Below are positions 46,904 to 56,206 of a DNA stretch of 64,000 nucleotides, piece after piece. Under the pieces are notes generated by a model, which saw nothing but the letters and a program-made list of their open reading frames with translations, was not told the origin of the DNA and searched no databases. Numbering within the stretch: the first letter of the stretch is position 1; every line of letters starts with the position of its first letter. Position numbers and translations under genes: made by a program. The stretch comes from an uncultured Thalassotalea sp. (lineage in GTDB: Bacteria; Pseudomonadota; Gammaproteobacteria; Enterobacterales; Alteromonadaceae): NCBI GenBank assembly GCA_947492575.1, contig CANLNK010000010.1:1-64000 (forward strand), given 5' to 3'.

Positions 46904-47614
46904 TTGAAAAATAGCATTCTCAGTGCACTCATTGTCAGTGCATCATTATTCTTAACCACCTTATCTAATTCAGCTTTAGCAGGATTAATCGTTGTTGATG
47001 GAGGTACTAATGGAAAAAGTAGTTCTTGCTTATTTAGTTGCTCTAACTACTTCCAACAAGTCTATGATGGTGATTTATTCGGTGGAAGTTTAACCATAGA
47101 TAGTATTAGCTTTCTAGTGGGTGCAAACCCTTATGCTTGGGCTGATAATAATTCTTGGGAGATGACACTATCAACGCTCAATAATGGGGTTGGTAACTTA
47201 TCAACTGATTTTGATACCAATATATCTGGTGATGCGTCAGTATTTGCTACACAATCGTTTACCGGTACTTCTCAATTAGGTGAATTGATTACATTTAACG
47301 GTAGTTATGATTTTGATCCAACTGCTGGAAATGACTTATTGATCAGTTTGAGAGCATTAGGTGATTTAGGTGGCGCATCATTAATTTCAGATCTTGACTC
47401 AAATGGTGAGTTCAGTATCGCCTATAGCGCCCCAAACAATGCATTTGCTTCTTCTGATAGTCTGTTTTTAAAGGCAGACGATGGTTTAATGACTAACTTT
47501 AATGTGACATTAAATAATACAGGTAGTGTCACTGTTCCAGAGCCATCTTCATTAGCTGTTATGATGTTAGGTCTATTTGGTCTTGCCGGCGCAAGAAAAT
47601 TGAAAAAAGGCTAA
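46904..47614 (+). CDS. PEP-CTERM sorted extracellular protein
   Basis: A 236-residue exported protein. Start TTG 46904 is chosen: AAAGGA lies 7 bases upstream and the product then begins with a standard signal peptide (KNSILSALIVSASLFLTTLSNSALA). The beta-rich, Asn/Ser/Gly-rich body has no family I know; a Cys pair (CLFSC) is near its start. The C-terminus has the sorting signal VPEPSSLAVMMLGLFGLAGARKLKK: PEP motif, hydrophobic segment, basic tail. An exosortase elsewhere in the genome would process it. Such proteins are linked to exopolysaccharide and biofilm matrix. It is monocistronic. Confidence 0.87.
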   Translation: MKNSILSALIVSASLFLTTLSNSALAGLIVVDGGTNGKSSSCLFSCSNYFQQVYDGDLFGGSLTIDSISFLVGANPYAWADNNSWEMTLSTLNNGVGNLSTDFDTNISGDASVFATQSFTGTSQLGELITFNGSYDFDPTAGNDLLISLRALGDLGGASLISDLDSNGEFSIAYSAPNNAFASSDSLFLKADDGLMTNFNVTLNNTGSVTVPEPSSLAVMMLGLFGLAGARKLKKG

Positions 47615-47642
47615 CTTGATACTTTTTATTGTCTAAAGAAAC

Positions 47643-47689
47643 AAAAGGGGGCGGTGACAACTTATTCTTATTTGTCACCGACCCCTTTT
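47643..47689 (+). terminator. Terminator after PEP-CTERM gene
   Basis: A 17-bp stem with one mismatch (47643-47659 with 47673-47689), loop of 13 bases, flanked by A run and TTTT. It can also act on the minus strand for greB. Confidence 0.85.
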
Positions 47690-47694
47690 AACTC

Positions 47695-47721
47695 AGATAT
47701 CAGCTACTGCAGCTGATATCT
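47695..47721. other. Perfect hairpin at greB 3' end
   Basis: AGATATCAGCT/AGCTGATATCT, 11 bp with a 5-base loop ACTGC, overlaps the greB stop codon by two bases. No T run; it likely stabilises the greB mRNA end ahead of the terminator at 47643-47689. Confidence 0.55.
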
Positions 47722-48205
47722 AGTTAGATCTAGGTTTATACCAAATATCGATGATCTCGAGGTAACGTTCTCCGTCTGGTGTTTTAACAACGACTTCATC
47801 GTCGATTTGTTTGCCAATTAGGGCACGAGCAACAGGCGAGTCGATACTGATCTCCCCCTTTTTTACATCCCACTCATCAACGCCCACAATGCGATAGGTA
47901 AATTCTTTGTCGTCTTCATCAATAAGTTTTACCCATGCACCGAAATAGGCTTTGCCTTCCTGCTGCTTTTCAGGATAAACAATCTGCAGGTCTTCTAAGC
48001 GCTTGTTAAGAAAGCGGACACGGCGATCAATCTCTCGCAATCGCTTTTTACCGTAGATATATTCTGCGTTCTCACTGCGATCGCCAAGCGCAGCCGCTTC
48101 CGACACCGCCTTGGTGACTTTAGGACGCTCATCTTTCCACAGAAATTTTAATTCTCGGTCAAGGCGTTCGTAGCCTTCACGGGTTATGTAGTTGGTTTTC
48201 TTCAT
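47720..48205 (-). CDS. greB: Transcription elongation factor GreB
   Basis: A 161-residue Gre factor (E. coli GreB 158). The N-terminal coiled coil (about 1-75) carries the acidic tip DRSENAEYIYGKKRLREIDRRVRFLNKR, where the GreB-type Tyr-Gly-Lys-Lys-Arg-Leu-Arg separates it from GreA. The C-terminal FKBP-like domain follows. It binds the RNA polymerase secondary channel and stimulates transcript cleavage in backtracked complexes. Confidence 0.95.
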   Translation of the reverse strand: MKKTNYITREGYERLDRELKFLWKDERPKVTKAVSEAAALGDRSENAEYIYGKKRLREIDRRVRFLNKRLEDLQIVYPEKQQEGKAYFGAWVKLIDEDDKEFTYRIVGVDEWDVKKGEISIDSPVARALIGKQIDDEVVVKTPDGERYLEIIDIWYKPRSN

Positions 48206-48254
48206 TTAGGTTACTTAACGTGTCGCCACGTAACACAATTGTTGGTTAGTGGAG

Positions 48255-48731
48255 TTATTGCAGTAAATTATCGTCAATCGCAATAAAGCTATCAACTGCA
48301 TTAATCAATGCATTGGCAGTGAGCTGTTCAACGCCAAAGGCCTGTGTGCTCAATTGGTATTTGTTTTTAATGTGCCGAATCAGTAATTCAAAATCACCAT
48401 CGCCAGAAAGCAAAATAACATGATCTACATTGGGGGCAGCTTCCATGATATCTATCGTGATGCCGACATCCCAGTCACCTTTAGCAGAGCCATCACTGCG
48501 TTGAATAAAGGGCTTTAACTTTACGTCAAAACCAATGTGCTTAAGGGCACTTTGGAACTTGTGTTGTTGATCATCACTGCGCTGGATAGCGTACGCATAA
48601 GCTAGCTGAATATCGTAACGTTCAGATAAGTGTTGCCACAAAGTACGGTAATTAAATTGGCGTCCAAAGGCTTGGCGGCAGGTGTAGTAAATATTTTGTA
48701 CATCAACAAAAATAGCGGCGCTTTCTTTCAT
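48255..48731 (-). CDS. NYN domain (LabA/DUF88-like) putative nuclease
   Basis: A 158-residue PIN-like NYN domain protein. Acidic active-site clusters are visible in AIFVDVQNIYYT (near residues 6-17), GDWDVGITIDIME and LLSGDGDFELLIRHI. Members are thought to be RNases; no substrate is known. It lies 49 bp upstream of greB on the same strand and may be co-transcribed with it. Confidence 0.88.
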   Translation of the reverse strand: MKESAAIFVDVQNIYYTCRQAFGRQFNYRTLWQHLSERYDIQLAYAYAIQRSDDQQHKFQSALKHIGFDVKLKPFIQRSDGSAKGDWDVGITIDIMEAAPNVDHVILLSGDGDFELLIRHIKNKYQLSTQAFGVEQLTANALINAVDSFIAIDDNLLQ

Positions 48732-48873
48732 CTAGGCTGTTCGATTAAGGTAATTCATCGTTAGTTTTACCATGGTTTGACCCATTGCATAAAATTTCTC
48801 TCCACTCGTGGCAGTGAATAGGTATAATTTCGCCTAATGCATTTCTTCAAACAGTCAATCTCGAAGGTTATCT

Positions 48874-51231
48874 ATGAGCCAAATCGCTCAGCAAATTGCA
48901 CAAGAACTTAATGTTAAACCTCAGCAAATCGACGCTGCCATTCAATTACTAGACGATGGCGCAACTGTGCCATTTATCGCGCGTTACCGTAAAGAGGCTA
49001 CGCAGGGCTTAGATGATGGTCACTTGCGCACACTGGCGACAAGATTGAATTACTTACGCGAGTTAGCAGAGCGTAGACAAGTGATTCTTACCAATGTCGA
49101 GCAACAGGGCAAATTAACAGACGCACTAAAGCAAGCGATTTTGCAGGCCGACAATAAAACACGACTAGAAGATTTATACCTGCCGTATAAACCAAAGCGT
49201 CGTACTAAAGGGCAAATGGCAATTGAAGCTGGTCTTGAGCCACTAGCAGACAAATTATTTAGTGACTTGCAGCAGCATCCTGAGCAGGCTGCAGAAGGCT
49301 TTATCAACGTCGACAACGGGTTTGCTGATGTTGAAGCAGTGCTTGCTGGCGTTGTGAGTATTTGGTCTGAGAAATTTGCTGAAGACGCAGAATTACTTGC
49401 CAAACTGCGCAAGCACTTGAATAAGCAAGCGCATTTAAGCTGTACTGTTGTGAAAGCTAAACAGAGTGAGGCGAGCAAGTACAAAGACTACTTTGCCCAT
49501 CACGAAGCATTAAAGTCGGTGCCAGCACACCGCATGCTCGCTATGTTACGTGGTAAAAATGAGGGCTTTTTGCGCCTGAATATCGATGTTGACCCCAATA
49601 GCGACAGCAAAAGTTACTGTTCAGCACATGATGTAATCACCCAGCATTATGGCTGGCGTTTGTCACAGCAACCTGCCGCGAAGTTTATCGCCAGTGCAGT
49701 TGCTGCGGCGTGGAAAGGCAAGCTACAAGGGCATTTCGAAACAGAATTCTTTGGTGCATTGCGTGATAAAGCAGAGCATGCCTCTATCGAGGTATTTGCT
49801 AGCAATTTGAAAGATTTATTAATGGCAGCACCAGCAGGCGCAAAAGTAACCATGGGCATCGACCCAGGTTTGCGTACGGGCTGTAAAGTGGCTGTTGTAG
49901 ATGGCACTGGTAAGTTACTGCATACCGCGACAATTTTTCCTCATGCGCCACAAAATAACTGGGACAAGTCAGTACGCACCTTGGTGAACTTAGGTCGACA
50001 ACACAAGGTTAAGCTGATTGCTGTTGGTAATGGCACTGGTTCTCGAGAGACAGATAAATTAGCGGCGGAAGTTATCGCACAATTTGAAGAGAACAAGCCA
50101 AGCAAGGTGATGGTGAGTGAAGCAGGTGCTTCGGTCTATTCGGCATCAGAACTTGCAGCTAAAGAATTTCCAGATCTCGACGTATCGATTCGTGGCGCGG
50201 TATCGATTGCAAGACGCTTACAAGACCCGTTGGCTGAATTGGTGAAAATTGACCCGAAAGCTATTGGCGTTGGCCAGTATCAGCATGATGTCAGCCAAAG
50301 TTTACTTAGCGCCTCACTCGACAATGTGATCGAAGACTGTGTAAACGCCGTTGGTGTTAACTTGAACAGTGCTTCAGCAGCCTTGTTGTCTCGTGTTGCA
50401 GGACTAAGCAAAACACTGGCTCAAAATATTGTTGCACATCGTGATAGTCATGGTCGCTTTAACAATCGCAGCGAATTGTTAAGCGTGACGCGTTTAGGGC
50501 CTAAAGCTTACGAGCAAGCCGCGGGCTTCTTGCGTATTCGAGAAGGTGACAACCCACTCGATAATACGGGCGTTCATCCAGAAAGTTACGATGTCGTTAA
50601 TGCATTAATTACGAGTTTACAGACTGACATAAGCAGTGTAGTTAGCGATGAAAACAAACTATCCTCACTCTCGTATAACGACTTTGCTGAGCTAACAGGT
50701 GCGCTGACCTTCAAAGACATTATTGATGAACTGAAAAAGCCCGGTCGCGATCCACGCCCAGAGTTTAAAACGGCGCAGTTTAAAGAGGGCGTAGAATCGC
50801 TTGCTGATCTTGAAGTGGGCATGGTGCTCGAAGGGGTCGTGTCGAACGTGGCCAACTTTGGCGCCTTCGTAGACATTGGTGTTCATCAAGATGGCTTAGT
50901 CCATATTTCGGCTCTTACAGACAAATTTGTCAGCGACCCGAGAGAAATCGTTAAAGCGGGTGACGTGGTCACCGTTAAGGTGGTGGAATGTGATGTTGCG
51001 CGTAAACGCATTAACTTAACAATGCGTTTAAATGACCAAGTGTCTGCAAACAACAATCGCAAACAACAGGCTAATGCTAATAGCAAAGCAGAACATCACA
51101 AGGGCAAACCAGCTCAACACAAGAACAAAGGTAAGCAGGCTAAGCCAAACAAGCAAGGGAAACCGCAAGCACCAGCCAATGCTGCCATGGGCAATGCCTT
51201 TGCTGACGCTTTTGCCAAGCTAAAGAAATAG
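48874..51231 (+). CDS. tex: Tex family RNA-binding transcription accessory protein
   Basis: A 785-residue protein (E. coli YhgF/Tex 773). Order: N-terminal helical region (about 1-200; [39 protein letters not shown]), a YqgF-like nuclease-fold domain (about 325-450, [16 protein letters not shown]), helix-hairpin-helix repeats (about 490-560) and an S1 RNA-binding domain (about 645-715, [31 protein letters not shown]). The last 65 residues are a Lys/Asn/Gln/Ala-rich tail. It binds nucleic acid and affects transcription and RNA processing. A binding-protein gene follows 16 bp downstream. Confidence 0.95.
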   Translation: MSQIAQQIAQELNVKPQQIDAAIQLLDDGATVPFIARYRKEATQGLDDGHLRTLATRLNYLRELAERRQVILTNVEQQGKLTDALKQAILQADNKTRLEDLYLPYKPKRRTKGQMAIEAGLEPLADKLFSDLQQHPEQAAEGFINVDNGFADVEAVLAGVVSIWSEKFAEDAELLAKLRKHLNKQAHLSCTVVKAKQSEASKYKDYFAHHEALKSVPAHRMLAMLRGKNEGFLRLNIDVDPNSDSKSYCSAHDVITQHYGWRLSQQPAAKFIASAVAAAWKGKLQGHFETEFFGALRDKAEHASIEVFASNLKDLLMAAPAGAKVTMGIDPGLRTGCKVAVVDGTGKLLHTATIFPHAPQNNWDKSVRTLVNLGRQHKVKLIAVGNGTGSRETDKLAAEVIAQFEENKPSKVMVSEAGASVYSASELAAKEFPDLDVSIRGAVSIARRLQDPLAELVKIDPKAIGVGQYQHDVSQSLLSASLDNVIEDCVNAVGVNLNSASAALLSRVAGLSKTLAQNIVAHRDSHGRFNNRSELLSVTRLGPKAYEQAAGFLRIREGDNPLDNTGVHPESYDVVNALITSLQTDISSVVSDENKLSSLSYNDFAELTGALTFKDIIDELKKPGRDPRPEFKTAQFKEGVESLADLEVGMVLEGVVSNVANFGAFVDIGVHQDGLVHISALTDKFVSDPREIVKAGDVVTVKVVECDVARKRINLTMRLNDQVSANNNRKQQANANSKAEHHKGKPAQHKNKGKQAKPNKQGKPQAPANAAMGNAFADAFAKLKK

Positions 51232-51247
51232 AGGTAATGCCTCGCTA

Positions 51248-51967
51248 ATGAATCGCCTATTTGTAAAATCGCTCCTAACAACGCTTGTTTACTTGTGCTC
51301 GTTGAGCCAAGTATCAGCTGAGCGGATAAGTATCTACAGCTATTACATTCCGGGCCTTGTTGATTCTGCACAAGAGGGCACTATGGTCGATATGCTTGCG
51401 GCTATTGAAGAGCATAGTGAACTCAAATTTAACTTAAAGTTGATGCCAACTGCGCGTGTTCAGCAAAGTTTCATTGCGGAAAGGATTGATAGCTACTTCC
51501 CCGAGCTGGATGAATTCAGACCTGACGATTCATGTCGAACGGTCAGTTTCATGAAAAAGGCGATAGTTGCGGTTAACTTAGCAAGTAAGCCGCCCATTAC
51601 TGATATTTCGCAATTGGAAGGCATGAGTGTCGGCGCAGTTATTGGCTACAGTTATGGTCAGGCGATTACTGATAATCCCGCGATTCATTTGCATCGTGTA
51701 GACGATGACAACATCAACATTCGCAAATTGCTGACAGGGCGTATCGATGCCATTATTGGTGACGCGCATTCCACTCTCAATGCTATCAATAAACTCAAAG
51801 CAACCGACAAAGTGAATATCGATGTGAGCCAGCCAATTAGCTTGTTGGACGTATTCTTTGTTTTTCAGCCGACTGAAAAAGGGGTGAAACAATGCTTGGA
51901 AACGTCGAAAGCGATTGAAATATTAAGAGAAAAAGGGCTGTTGAATGCATGGTTTGGTTATCGCTAG
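51248..51967 (+). CDS. Periplasmic solute-binding protein-like, family 3
   Basis: A 239-residue protein with a signal peptide (FVKSLLTTLVYLCSLSQVSA). The body is a short family 3 binding-protein fold: GTMVDMLAAIEEHSELKF, ARVQQSFIAERIDSYFP, LEGMSVGAVIGYSYG and LLTGRIDAIIGDAHS. Two cysteines may form a disulfide. As with the similar gene at 23785, no permease genes are adjacent. It starts 16 bp after tex and may be read from the tex transcript. Ligand unknown. Confidence 0.8.
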   Translation: MNRLFVKSLLTTLVYLCSLSQVSAERISIYSYYIPGLVDSAQEGTMVDMLAAIEEHSELKFNLKLMPTARVQQSFIAERIDSYFPELDEFRPDDSCRTVSFMKKAIVAVNLASKPPITDISQLEGMSVGAVIGYSYGQAITDNPAIHLHRVDDDNINIRKLLTGRIDAIIGDAHSTLNAINKLKATDKVNIDVSQPISLLDVFFVFQPTEKGVKQCLETSKAIEILREKGLLNAWFGYR

Positions 51968-52007
51968 AGAGTAATTCCTAACTTTTGGGTGCTACCGCAT
52001 ACAACAT

Positions 52008-52033
52008 AAAAAAGGGGAAGCTTGCGCTTCCCC
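52008..52033 (-). terminator. Terminator of the porin gene
   Basis: GGGGAAGC/GCTTCCCC, 8-bp stem with loop TTGC. On the minus strand it is followed by TTTTTT (complement of 52008-52013), and it lies 54 bases past the porin stop codon. Confidence 0.88.
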
Positions 52034-52087
52034 AAAAAGTGCCTCAAGTGGGAGGCTAACTTATGATCGTGTCATATGCTTGTGCCA

Positions 52088-53128
52088 CTACAGCACGTAT
52101 TTAACTGAGAACTGACCGTAATCCGAGTCAATGTCTAAGTCAGCTACTTCGTAGTTACCAATTTCAACACCCACACTAAGTTGTTTGTTGATTTGCTGGA
52201 ATACGTTCACACCCCAGTGCGTTCTGTCTCGATCTGATACATCGGTTTCCGTGTTACCGTAGTATAGGTTACTGCGTAAGGTATCAGTCCAAAAATGACG
52301 GTAAGACACCATGATTGATGTAGCATCTTCAACTTCTTCACCCACTAAATCAGTAGATGCTGCTGCACCAACGTAGCGACCCGAGCTACCACCATGGAAT
52401 GCAAAGCGTAAATCATCTTTACCGAAGGTATTGATACGTCCAGAAACGCCGTAACCAAACGCTGATTCAGTCTCACCGCCTGTTGTGTTCAATTGGCGGG
52501 CTACAGCAGATACCGCAACGTTACCCCAATCACCTTTGAATGTGTATTTACCAACGACATCTGGGATAGAGTCTTGGCTAGTATCCCCGCCGTAAGACTC
52601 TGGGTTTTCGATGGCAAATTGGAAGCCGCCGTGTGTGTAACGGATTTGCGTTTGGCGAACAAAAGCGGTCGCAACAAGAGGACCACCAAAGTCGACAGAT
52701 TCAGCTATCGAGCTGGTGTTCATAAACGTCGACCACGTTTGTCCGACCGTCCAATTTTTATATTTGATAAATGCGTGGCGTAAGCGAGGTTGGATAGAGT
52801 TGGTTAGAACTTCATTACCTTCGTTCGTATAAAAGTCTATTTCCACAAATCCAGTGACATCGCCATTGGTATACTTAGTATTTAGGCGCGAAGAAGCGAC
52901 TGAAAAATTTGTCGTTTGAACGCCATCAGGATCCTCCGAAGCATTGCCAATCCAGAAATCACCAAGATATGAGTTTACATGGCCGTCGACATATCTGACA
53001 TCGCCTTGCAAGTAGCCACCAAATGTTATTTTACTGTTGTCGTCAATTTTAATGTCATAACCAGCGTGTGCCATGGACGTTGCAGTCAAAAGGCCTGCCG
53101 CTAGTAGAGTCTTCTTGAACGTTTTCAT
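52088..53128 (-). CDS. DcaP-like trimeric outer-membrane porin
   Basis: A 346-residue outer-membrane beta-barrel. The signal peptide (KKTLLAAGLLTATSMAHA) precedes alternating amphipathic strands (KITFGGYLQGDVRYVDG, SRLNTKYTNGDVTGFVEIDFY, YKNWTVGQTWSTFMN) ending in a strand with hydrophobic aromatic pattern (GQFSVKYVL). The motif around RLRHAFIKYKNWTVGQTWSTF is typical of DcaP porins, which take up small organic acids. The next minus-strand gene upstream is acs, so a role in carboxylate uptake is plausible. It has its own terminator. Confidence 0.87.
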   Translation of the reverse strand: MKTFKKTLLAAGLLTATSMAHAGYDIKIDDNSKITFGGYLQGDVRYVDGHVNSYLGDFWIGNASEDPDGVQTTNFSVASSRLNTKYTNGDVTGFVEIDFYTNEGNEVLTNSIQPRLRHAFIKYKNWTVGQTWSTFMNTSSIAESVDFGGPLVATAFVRQTQIRYTHGGFQFAIENPESYGGDTSQDSIPDVVGKYTFKGDWGNVAVSAVARQLNTTGGETESAFGYGVSGRINTFGKDDLRFAFHGGSSGRYVGAAASTDLVGEEVEDATSIMVSYRHFWTDTLRSNLYYGNTETDVSDRDRTHWGVNVFQQINKQLSVGVEIGNYEVADLDIDSDYGQFSVKYVL

Positions 53129-53251
53129 CTTACTCTCCCGTGTGTATTAGCCCTGAGATTATTTTTATATACTGCATCTTCTGGCTAAATTGCTTGTTGT
53201 AATAATGTAGTGGCGGTTTACCGCCTTTTGTTTTAATTCTGTCGCTAATAG

Positions 53252-53292
53252 GTAGTTGAAAACGTTATTGTTGTTTTCGTGTTTTCAACTAC
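53252..53292. terminator. Hairpin at the acs 3' end
   Basis: GTAGTTGAAAAC (53252-53263) and GTTTTCAACTAC (53281-53292) are a perfect 12-bp inverted repeat with a 17-base loop, 18 bases past the acs stop codon. There is no strong T run on the minus strand, so it is a probable mRNA 3' end structure rather than a textbook terminator. Confidence 0.55.
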
Positions 53293-53309
53293 GAGTAAAG
53301 GCTGGAAGA

Positions 53310-55208
53310 TTATTCTTCCAGCGTGCTTAAATCACCTTCGTCTTGGCCTAATGCACGTGCTTTTAATACACGGCGCATGATTTTGCCAGAACGTGTTTTC
53401 GGTAATGAATCGACAAACTCAACCGCTTCAGGCGTTGCAATTTTGCCCATTTCGTTACCGACGTGGTTGCGTAGCTCCATTGATAGCTCTTTTGAAGGTG
53501 TCACACCTTGTTTAAGAATGACGTAGGTGTGAATAGCGTTACCTTTAAGCTCGTGTGGAAGGCCTACAGCAGCAGCTTCACTGACTTGCGGATGGCTAAC
53601 TAGTGCACTTTCAATTTCAGCTGTACCCAAACGGTAGCCACTGACTTTAAGCACTTCGTCCATGCGACCGATAACCCAAATGTAGCCATCGTCGTCTTTC
53701 TTAGCACTGTCACCGGCTAAGTAGCGCCAGTTGCCGTTATCGTCTTGTGACCAGTACAAATCTTTATAGCGCTCAGGATCTTTGAATATGGTGCGCGCCA
53801 TACCTGGCCAAGGGTTATTAACGATTAGCTTACCTTCTTCATTTGGTGGGACTTCGTTGCCGTCGTCATCAACAATCGCCATTTCGTTACCAAAGAATGG
53901 CTTGGTGGCAGACCCTGGCTTAAGCGGTGTAATTGGTAGTGGGCAAATCATGAAACCGCCGGTCTCTGTTTGCCACCAAGTATCGATGATTGGACACTTG
54001 TCTTGACCAATAACATGGTGATACCAGCGCCATGCTTCAGGGTTAATTGGTTCACCCACACTACCGAGTAGGCGTAAGCTTGATAAGTCATGCTTTTGCG
54101 GCCAGCGGTCGCCAAAGCGCATTAAGCCACGAATTGCTGTCGGTGACGTGTAAAGGATGTTGATGCCGTAATTTTCAATAATTTGCCACCAACGGTTCGG
54201 GTAAGGATAGTTAGGAGCACCTTCATACAACATGATGGTCGCGCCATTAATCAGTGGACCATAAACAATGTAGCTGTGGCCAGTAATCCAACCTGGATCG
54301 GCAGCACACCACCAGCGATCTTGCGGCTTGATATCAAACGCCATACGGTGAGTTGTTGAGGTATAAACAGAGTAGCCACCATGAGTATGTAGCATACCTT
54401 TCGGCTTACCAGTTGTACCCGAGGTATAAAGGATAAACAGTGGATCTTCAGCATCTGTTTGTTCTGTTTCACACTTGCTGCTAGCAATTGGTAATGCTTT
54501 TAAGTCGTGTAACCAGAAGTCGCGCGCTGGCTCCATTTCAACATCTAATTCGTTGTTCTTAACACAAATACATACTTCAATGCTTGGTGAGCGCATCATT
54601 GCATCGTTTGCAATTGATTTAAGGTCGATCGCTTTACCACGACGCCAGCCACCATCAGCAGTAATTAATACACGCGATTGTGCATCGTCAATTCGAGATG
54701 CTAATGCTTCAGTACTGAAGCCGCCATAAACAACTGAGTGAACGGCACCAATTTTCGCACACGCTAGCATTGCGAATACTAGCTCTGGAATTTGCGGCAT
54801 GTAGATAGTAACGATGTCACCTTTTTCGACACCCATACTCTTTAATACATTGGCGAATTGGCATACTTCACGGTTTAAACCGTTGTATGAGAAGTTGCGA
54901 ACTTGACCGTTCTCACCTTCCCAGATAATTGCCATTTTGTTGCGGTTAGCGTTTTCTAAGTGGCGGTCAATGGCGTTGTGGACAATGTTGATTTCACCAC
55001 CGTCAAACCATTTGTAGAAAGGCGCATTAGATTCGTCTAGTACACTGTCCCATTTTTTGTACCAGCCTAAAGTGTCAGCCTGCTCGGCCCAAAATTCTTC
55101 GCGGTTCTCAACTGAGTGTTGATAAAGTTTTTCATACTCGGGAACGTTAGCTTGGTTAATCACCTCTTCGCTTGGATGAAAAATGTCAGCTTGATTTGAT
55201 TCAGTCAT
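53310..55208 (-). CDS. acs: Acetyl-CoA synthetase
   Basis: A 632-residue ANL-superfamily ligase (E. coli Acs 652) that activates acetate to acetyl-AMP and then acetyl-CoA. Motifs: the nucleotide-binding loop LYTSGTTGKPKGMLHTHGG, WWCAADPGWITGHSY, DTWWQTETGG in the acetate site, and the C-terminal acetylation-site motif TRSGKIMRRVLKA, whose lysine is a target of Pat-type regulation in other bacteria. It lies upstream of a DcaP porin and about 7 kb from the DUF294/exonuclease pair that often accompanies acetate genes. Tandem repeats upstream suggest activator control. Confidence 0.95.
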   Translation of the reverse strand: MTESNQADIFHPSEEVINQANVPEYEKLYQHSVENREEFWAEQADTLGWYKKWDSVLDESNAPFYKWFDGGEINIVHNAIDRHLENANRNKMAIIWEGENGQVRNFSYNGLNREVCQFANVLKSMGVEKGDIVTIYMPQIPELVFAMLACAKIGAVHSVVYGGFSTEALASRIDDAQSRVLITADGGWRRGKAIDLKSIANDAMMRSPSIEVCICVKNNELDVEMEPARDFWLHDLKALPIASSKCETEQTDAEDPLFILYTSGTTGKPKGMLHTHGGYSVYTSTTHRMAFDIKPQDRWWCAADPGWITGHSYIVYGPLINGATIMLYEGAPNYPYPNRWWQIIENYGINILYTSPTAIRGLMRFGDRWPQKHDLSSLRLLGSVGEPINPEAWRWYHHVIGQDKCPIIDTWWQTETGGFMICPLPITPLKPGSATKPFFGNEMAIVDDDGNEVPPNEEGKLIVNNPWPGMARTIFKDPERYKDLYWSQDDNGNWRYLAGDSAKKDDDGYIWVIGRMDEVLKVSGYRLGTAEIESALVSHPQVSEAAAVGLPHELKGNAIHTYVILKQGVTPSKELSMELRNHVGNEMGKIATPEAVEFVDSLPKTRSGKIMRRVLKARALGQDEGDLSTLEE

Positions 55209-55287
55209 TGTAATAATTCTCCGCCTGCTAGTGTCGGCAATACTATGTTATTGTCTTTACGTTAGAGTTTACCGAGCGATTTAGAAA

Positions 55288-55333
55288 TTAGACCTAAGTC
55301 TAAAACGCCTGATATTCGTCTTAGACTTTAGTC
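55288..55333. promoter_or_regulatory. Two 13-bp direct repeats upstream of acs
   Basis: TTAGACCTAAGTC (55288-55300) and TTAGACTTTAGTC (55321-55333) match at 11 of 13 bases and start 33 bp apart, close to three helical turns. The first extends to a palindrome TTAGAC-CTAA-GTCTAA. They lie 80-125 bp upstream of the acs start codon, a suitable place for activator sites. In Vibrio and Pseudomonas, acs is controlled by LuxR-type response regulators; whether these are such sites is unproven. Confidence 0.5.
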
Positions 55334-55451
55334 GTATATGACTGATTGTGCTACCGATTATTGGCCACACTTTCATCTTTGAAAATTCCTGAGCGTGTAC
55401 TCGAGGCAAAAATATTTAGAGAGGAAAACAGGTGGTTAGCTGAAAGTGGAG

Positions 55452-55482
55452 ATAACCAGAGCGAATACTTCACTCTGGTTAT
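55452..55482 (-). terminator. Hairpin after the periplasmic protein gene
   Basis: ATAACCAGAG (55452-55461) and CTCTGGTTAT (55473-55482) form a perfect 10-bp stem with an 11-base loop, 11 bases beyond the stop codon of the minus-strand gene. No clear T run. Confidence 0.5.
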
Positions 55483-55493
55483 TGTTGGCGTGC

Positions 55494-56087
55494 TTAGCGT
55501 TTGCTGTCGAGTGCTTGTTGAATAAGATCTAGCTCATCTGCACTAAACTCCCCATTCTTTAGTAGGCCAATAATGGTTTCTTTACTGATACCGCCGCCGT
55601 GTTTGAATTCAAACACCTGCTCACCACCTTTACCACCAAAGGCAAACTTGCGAATAACTTTGCTAACTTCATCACTGTCGCTGTCTTTATCTAGCTTAAT
55701 GATAAATGTTTGCTCTTCGTCCAGCGCTTTTACTTTTCCATTTTCGTCTGAGAATGCAAAAGCGTAGCTATTACCATCGCCTTCAATATCAATATTTGAT
55801 AAGGCTTTCATGACTGTGTCCTTCATATCGCTAGGTAAGTCACTTAGTGCATCTTCCAACTGTTGTGGGTCGCTTAATACGGCTGTATCTAGCTTAACGA
55901 CTTTGTGATCACCATCACTGTTGATCATGATGTGAGCGCCTTTTTCCGAGTCCGCGTCTACCTCAACTTTAAATTCTTTTATGATGACATCATGATCAGC
56001 TGCCGCATAGCTAGTACCAATATTTGCATAGCCAACACTTGCCAAGCCAAGACCAAGAATGAAAGGGATATGTTTAAATGTTCTCAT
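55494..56087 (-). CDS. Small acidic periplasmic protein, sigma-54 target, function unknown
   Basis: A 197-residue exported protein. The signal peptide (RTFKHIPFILGLGLASVGYA, then cleavage near residue 30) is followed by a highly acidic, beta-then-helix body. Residues 34-66 (VIIKEFKVEVDADSEKGA and on) resemble part of the periplasmic loop of the kinase encoded divergently. There is a Gly-rich stretch GGKGG near 150 and a helical C-terminus (SADELDLIQQALDSKR). There are no cysteines and few histidines, so it is not recognisably ZraP or CpxP. A sigma-54-type promoter (56128-56142) lies 41 bases upstream. By layout it should be the output, and perhaps feedback partner, of the adjacent two-component system. 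Confidence 0.75.
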   Translation of the reverse strand: MRTFKHIPFILGLGLASVGYANIGTSYAAADHDVIIKEFKVEVDADSEKGAHIMINSDGDHKVVKLDTAVLSDPQQLEDALSDLPSDMKDTVMKALSNIDIEGDGNSYAFAFSDENGKVKALDEEQTFIIKLDKDSDSDEVSKVIRKFAFGGKGGEQVFEFKHGGGISKETIIGLLKNGEFSADELDLIQQALDSKR

Positions 56088-56127
56088 CAGATTTCCTTAT
56101 TATTTAACAAACTTCCCTGTCACTAAG

Positions 56128-56142
56128 GCGATATCCATGCCA
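56128..56142 (-). promoter_or_regulatory. Sigma-54-type promoter of the periplasmic protein gene
   Basis: On the minus strand, TGGCATGGATATCGC has the essential GG-N10-GC pair of -24/-12 promoters (consensus TGGCACG-N4-TTGC, 12 of 15 if N is free). Transcription would start near 56116, about 29 bases before the ATG. Confidence 0.7.
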
Positions 56143-56206
56143 CTGACATAAAAAATAATATTTACAATAGGTTATGATTTTTTAAACCATCTGTGATCAA
56201 ATTTGA

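Noticed and set aside
53212-53229. GGCGG-TTTA-CCGCC-TTTT terminator-like hairpin on the plus strand
   Set aside because: No plus-strand gene precedes it and there is no T run on the minus strand, so it has no transcript to end.
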